Shown: positions 3,414 to 6,038 of the stretch, piece by piece | Layout: the number at the start of each line of letters is the position of its first letter | How positions within the stretch are numbered: the first letter of the stretch is position 1 | Assembly (NCBI GenBank): GCA_900554225.1 | Contig: USGH01000169.1 | Coordinates: 1-6,038, forward strand | Source: an uncultured Eubacteriales bacterium | GTDB taxonomy: Bacteria; Bacillota; Clostridia; Oscillospirales; CAG-272 | Direction of reading: 5' to 3' | Length of the DNA stretch: 6,038 nucleotides | The notes under the pieces: model-generated | Told to the model about the DNA's origin: nothing | Seen by the model: only the letters and a program-made list of their open reading frames with translations | Databases searched by the model: none | Position numbers and translations under genes: made by a program

Positions 3414-5154
3414 CATCCACAAAAACAAAAAAGCCGGTCATACCGACCTGGAAAATTTAGCAGTCGTATATGCACGGTATTCGTCGCGTAGTCAGACAGA
3501 GCAGTCCATTGAGGGGCAGCTGGAGGCAGCGCGGGCATACGCGGCAGCGCATGGGTATACCATCGTGCACGAATACGCGGACCGCGCAAAAAGTGGTCGT
3601 ACAGACAACCGTGAGCAGTTTCAGGCAATGCTGCGTGATACGTCGAAAAAACAGTTTGGTGTCATCCTCGTCTGGAAAGTGGACCGATTCGGACGCAACC
3701 GTGAGGAGTTGACGATCAATAAGCTGAAATGCAAGAAGAACGGTGTGCGCGTGGAGTACATCGCCGAAACGATCCCTGATACACCGGAGGGCGTGATTTT
3801 GGAAAGCGTCCTGGAGGGATTCGCGGAATACTATAGCTTGCAGCTTTCCCAGAACATCCGCAGAGGACAGGCGGAGAGTGCGGCAAAATGTCAGGTCATA
3901 GGCGGCAACAGACCGCTCGGCTATCTGACAGGCCCGGATAAAAAGTTCGTTATCGACCCGGCTACCGCTCCGACCATCAAAATGATTTTCGACATGTACG
4001 CGTCCGGCAGCACGCTCACGGAGATCATAGGCCACCTGAACAGCCTCGGACTGCGCACGGCCCGCGGAGAACCGTTTAATAAAAACAGTCTGAATAAGAT
4101 CCTCAAAAATGAAAAATACACCGGCGTGTACGTGTACAAAGATACGCGTACCCCAGACGGCATACCAAGGATCATCGACGATGATACCTTTGAAAAAGTG
4201 CAGGAAATGCTGAAGATCAATAAGCGCGCTCCCGCACATAAATGGAGCCGTGCGGAGTATCTGCTGACAGATAAGCTGTTCTGTGGTAAGTGCGGATCCA
4301 ATATGGCAGGGGAGAGCGGTACCAGTAAGACCGGCGCGAAGCACAACTACTACATCTGCACAAGGAAAAAACGCGAAAAAGCCTGTAATAAAAAAGCCAT
4401 CCGCCAGGAGCAGATAGAGGAAATAGTGCTGAATGCCACCATCGACCTCGTGAAAGACGATGCGACCCTCGATTATATTACCGACTGTACATGGGAGTAC
4501 TATCAGACACAGGATTTTTCACGCGCGGAAATTGAAGCCCTGCAAAATGAGCTTTCCCATGTCGAAACAGCAATCCAGAACCTCATGCGCGCCATCGAAA
4601 TGGGTATTATCAACGACGCAACAAAAAAGCGCATGGACGAGCTGTCCGCTCAACAAAAAGATCTGACCGCCGCCATCGCCGACAGGGAGATTTCAGCGGG
4701 CCTGCGCCTGACAAAGGAACATATCCGTTTTTTCCTGTACCAGTTTCAGAATAAGGACTATACGGATAAAGAGTGTCAAAAGCAGCTCCTCAAAGTATTC
4801 GTCAATTCCATATTCCTCTACTTAGATCACGTGGTAATCAATTTCAACTATACCAACGGCACCAAAACCCTCCCTCTGTCCGCCTCAGAAGCCGGTTCCG
4901 AAACCGGAACAGAGTTCGTATGCCGCACACCGTGCTCCATTTTATTACGCACATACGAACCCCATATAAAATGGTTCGGTCATGTTGCTCCAAATAAAAA
5001 TAAGATTGCCGGAAGGTTATTGATAGCTCTCCTGCAATCTTATTTTTATTTGCCGTTAATATGCTGTACACGGCAGCTGTGTAGCACTGCATCGCACAAT
5101 GCATTGCAAAAGACACGGAATAGTGTACAATGCAAGCATATGACTTTTTTATAA
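3391..5154 (+). CDS. Large serine recombinase (site-specific integrase), C-terminal tail atypical
   Basis: 587 residues. ATG 3391 overlaps the nuclease gene by 23 nt, with AGGTGAGG 9 nt upstream, so the genes are coupled. The resolvase-type catalytic domain begins at VVYARYSSRS; Ser31 in YxRxS is the predicted nucleophile, Arg29 and the VDRFGRN motif (97-103) are active-site elements. The recombinase domain follows (about 170-275, PLGYLTG to IIDDDTFEKV). A zinc ribbon has cysteines 298, 301, 323 and 332 (FCGKCGSN, then YICTRKK). Coiled-coil-like helices follow (about 378-430), then the end domain to about NFNYTNGTKTL (484-494). It integrates and, with a directionality factor, excises the element. 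Relatives usually end soon after the last motif; here about 90 more residues follow, the last 50 or so Cys- and Leu-rich and crossing a perfect inverted repeat, which suggests a tail encoded by junction or host DNA. Confidence 0.93.
   Translation: MSVEINYNIHKNKKAGHTDLENLAVVYARYSSRSQTEQSIEGQLEAARAYAAAHGYTIVHEYADRAKSGRTDNREQFQAMLRDTSKKQFGVILVWKVDRFGRNREELTINKLKCKKNGVRVEYIAETIPDTPEGVILESVLEGFAEYYSLQLSQNIRRGQAESAAKCQVIGGNRPLGYLTGPDKKFVIDPATAPTIKMIFDMYASGSTLTEIIGHLNSLGLRTARGEPFNKNSLNKILKNEKYTGVYVYKDTRTPDGIPRIIDDDTFEKVQEMLKINKRAPAHKWSRAEYLLTDKLFCGKCGSNMAGESGTSKTGAKHNYYICTRKKREKACNKKAIRQEQIEEIVLNATIDLVKDDATLDYITDCTWEYYQTQDFSRAEIEALQNELSHVETAIQNLMRAIEMGIINDATKKRMDELSAQQKDLTAAIADREISAGLRLTKEHIRFFLYQFQNKDYTDKECQKQLLKVFVNSIFLYLDHVVINFNYTNGTKTLPLSASEAGSETGTEFVCRTPCSILLRTYEPHIKWFGHVAPNKNKIAGRLLIALLQSYFYLPLICCTRQLCSTASHNALQKTRNSVQCKHMTFL
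4892..4978. other. Candidate attachment-site region: clustered GGTTC/GAACC dyads at recombinase 3' end
   Basis: CCGGTT (4892-4897)/AACCGG (4902-4907) and the overlapping GTTCCG (4895-4900)/CGGAAC (4905-4910) form nested dyads. A second dyad, CGAACC (4956-4961)/GGTTCG (4973-4978), has an 11-nt spacer. Serine-integrase att sites are imperfect dyads beside the integrase gene, so this is a plausible place for the attachment junction. The other prophage end is outside the window, so the core cannot be defined. Confidence 0.25.
4991..5052. terminator. Perfect 19-bp inverted repeat, probable bidirectional terminator
   Basis: CAAATAAAAATAAGATTGC (4991-5009) is the exact reverse complement of 5034-5052, with a 24-nt loop. 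The GATTGC/GCAATC core flanked by A-rich left and T-rich right arms would serve as an intrinsic terminator for both strands, fitting its place between rightward recombinase and leftward genes. Oddly it lies inside the recombinase reading frame (residues about 534-554), implying that the native gene ended earlier. Confidence 0.5.
5059..5141. repeat. Interrupted inverted repeat ATATGC-TGTACAC
   Basis: ATATGCTGTACAC (5059-5071) is mirrored by 5123-5141, whose reverse complement is ATATGC, TTGCAT, TGTACAC: the same sequence with a 6-nt insertion. Between them is a perfect palindrome CAATGCATTG (5097-5106), and ACAATGCA occurs twice (5096-5103, 5127-5134). Its role is unknown. It could be part of the attachment region or a remnant of a small repeat element. 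Confidence 0.35.
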
Positions 5155-5271
5155 CTTGCCATGCCGATCAGCGTACCAGTACACGATAGTCAACATCACA
5201 GGTGAATACTTGAATACATCCCAGATGATACCCCGCACCGCATCCCAATTTTGTTGAAATGATACTATCAT
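5149..5271 (-). CDS. 40-residue ORF, possible small membrane protein or 3' gene remnant
   Basis: ATG 5271 to TAA 5149-5151, convergent with the recombinase and overlapping its last codon. The peptide has a tryptophan-containing amphipathic start (NWDAVRGIIWDVFKY), a hydrophobic stretch (SPVMLTIVYWY) and a charged end (ADRHGKL), which looks more like real protein than chance. No Shine-Dalgarno precedes the ATG, and the frame is open upstream only to a TAG a few codons before it. It may be a genuine small protein co-transcribed with the leftward gene to its right, or the 3' remnant of a host gene disrupted near the phage junction. Family not recognised. Confidence 0.35.
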   Translation of the reverse strand: MIVSFQQNWDAVRGIIWDVFKYSPVMLTIVYWYADRHGKL

Positions 5272-5274
5272 GAG

Positions 5275-5307
5275 GTATTTTTCAAACGAGACCTAGTGTA
5301 AAAATAC
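5275..5307. repeat. 8-bp inverted repeat just after the exported-protein gene
   Basis: GTATTTTT (5275-5282) and AAAAATAC (5300-5307) are exact inverted repeats with a 17-nt loop, lying 3 nt beyond the leftward gene's stop. The stem is entirely A/T except one pair at its base. It could be a weak terminator or an mRNA 3' structure, or chance in AT-rich DNA. Confidence 0.3.
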
Positions 5308-5309
5308 GC

Positions 5310-6038
5310 TCATTCTGTCGGATAGAGGATCTGCATGGTTTCTGCATATTCCTGTAAATCCCTCAGTATCATTCTCTCCTCTTCAGCCGAAACAGCCATG
5401 ACTTCGAGTTCATAAATAACAGATTCATAACCATAATACAGGAACAAGGTATCTGTATGTTCAGACTGGATTTTGCTGATCACACATGGGATACCGGCTG
5501 GCGTTGAATACTCCATTAGAATCTCCGCCTCCATATCTTCGTTGAGTTCTCTTATGAAAGATCCCTCCTTGGCTGCTGTTTCATTCAACGGCACATGGAT
5601 TGTGATGCTGCCATCCCATGCAAACGCGGAGTTTTCTGCGTCATTATGATGCCACTCCACATTCATCGTGGTAATCATCAAACACAACTCATATTCGCCA
5701 TTTTTTTCCTCGGCAGTGACAATTGTGTCTATAGTCCCCTCGGGAAACAAGACGGCTGTTCCATAATCCACCAGTCTGGGTGATTCATCTACCGACAAAT
5801 GACTGCTTGCGACAAAGGGAAGTGCGAAAAACTTCTGCCATTCCTCAAGAGAATTAAAGGTTAAGAAACTCTTGTTGCGGCGTTCAGGATCACGTGCAGC
5901 AAGGATTTCCTGTACAGCACTTTCTGGGAGTGTTACAACCTCACCATCCAACTGTAAACCCAAGCTGTTTTCGTTAGCCTGTACATCAGGTTTCATCCAC
6001 AGAAGGCCGGATGCTGCAACGGTTCCGCACAAAAGCAA
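5310..6038 (-). CDS. Secreted or membrane-anchored protein of unknown function, 5' end beyond window
   Basis: 242 codons to TGA 5310-5312; the frame is still open at the right edge. The first visible residues (LLLCGTVAASGLLW, then MKPDVQANE) are hydrophobic, followed by a polar region. This is the end of a signal peptide, with possible cleavage after VQA, or of a membrane anchor. The rest is acidic and soluble, mixed alpha/beta, with many alternating strands (DTIVTAEEKNGEYELCLMIT, then SITIHVPLN), a tyrosine-rich FLYYGYESVIYELEVMA and a final helix (EEERMILRDLQEYAETM). I do not recognise the family; extracytoplasmic domains of anti-sigma-like proteins can look like this, but that is weak. It lies outside the inferred phage junction and reads toward it, so it is probably a chromosomal gene. 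Confidence 0.75.
   Translation of the reverse strand: MLLCGTVAASGLLWMKPDVQANENSLGLQLDGEVVTLPESAVQEILAARDPERRNKSFLTFNSLEEWQKFFALPFVASSHLSVDESPRLVDYGTAVLFPEGTIDTIVTAEEKNGEYELCLMITTMNVEWHHNDAENSAFAWDGSITIHVPLNETAAKEGSFIRELNEDMEAEILMEYSTPAGIPCVISKIQSEHTDTLFLYYGYESVIYELEVMAVSAEEERMILRDLQEYAETMQILYPTE

Noticed and set aside
3457..4344. 295-codon open frame on the minus strand
   Set aside because: Fully antisense to the catalytic and DNA-binding parts of the recombinase, with no recognisable protein features; a shadow of its codon use.
4991..5052. Terminal inverted repeat of an insertion sequence
   Set aside because: The arms are only 24 nt apart with nothing between them and no transposase; hairpin/terminator is the simpler reading.
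4844..5116. 90-codon minus-strand frame near the recombinase end
   Set aside because: Half antisense to recombinase, half made by the inverted repeat; no Shine-Dalgarno and no family resemblance.
1..6038. CRISPR array, tRNA or rRNA genes
   Set aside because: No regularly spaced direct repeats and no cloverleaf or rRNA-like segment was seen on either strand.

Overview
This window looks like the integration and lysogeny end of a temperate phage (or closely related integrative element) plus a short piece of flanking chromosome. The host is probably a Bacillota (Firmicutes) anaerobe of intermediate G+C. Supporting signs are strong GGAGG-type ribosome binding sites, TTG and GTG starts, consensus sigma-A-like promoters and a large serine recombinase. 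The sequence does not fix the genus. By eye, the left third is more G+C-rich than the centre and right.

Layout. Positions 1-1754 hold a leftward, tightly packed operon in the early lytic position. In transcription order it encodes a small excisionase/MerR-type HTH protein (TTG start), a PAPS-reductase-like PP-loop protein with paired cysteine clusters, a 19-residue mini-ORF resembling the first residues of a BRO-type antirepressor, a small phage protein, and a single-pass membrane protein cut by the left edge. Positions 1755-1983 are the genetic switch: two near-consensus promoters point at each other, with repeated TNTGTGGTAT elements in their -10 regions. Positions 1984-5154 hold a rightward lysogeny operon: an XRE-type repressor, a three-part protein (Mrr-like nuclease domain, two membrane segments, FtsK-gamma-like winged helix), and a large serine recombinase whose start overlaps the end of the nuclease gene.

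The last 70-80 codons of the recombinase run through a perfect 19-bp inverted repeat and other dyads. I infer that this is the phage-chromosome junction and that the C-terminal tail is partly chimeric. Beyond it, on the minus strand, are a 40-codon ORF and a secreted or membrane-anchored protein of unknown function cut by the right edge, probably host genes.

How the parts fit. The repressor would hold the leftward operon silent. The HTH protein could be Cro-like or a recombination directionality factor for the serine recombinase. The nuclease sits between repressor and integrase, a position where prophages commonly carry genes expressed in the lysogen, including superinfection exclusion and anti-phage defence genes. 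It is the best candidate here for an undescribed system.
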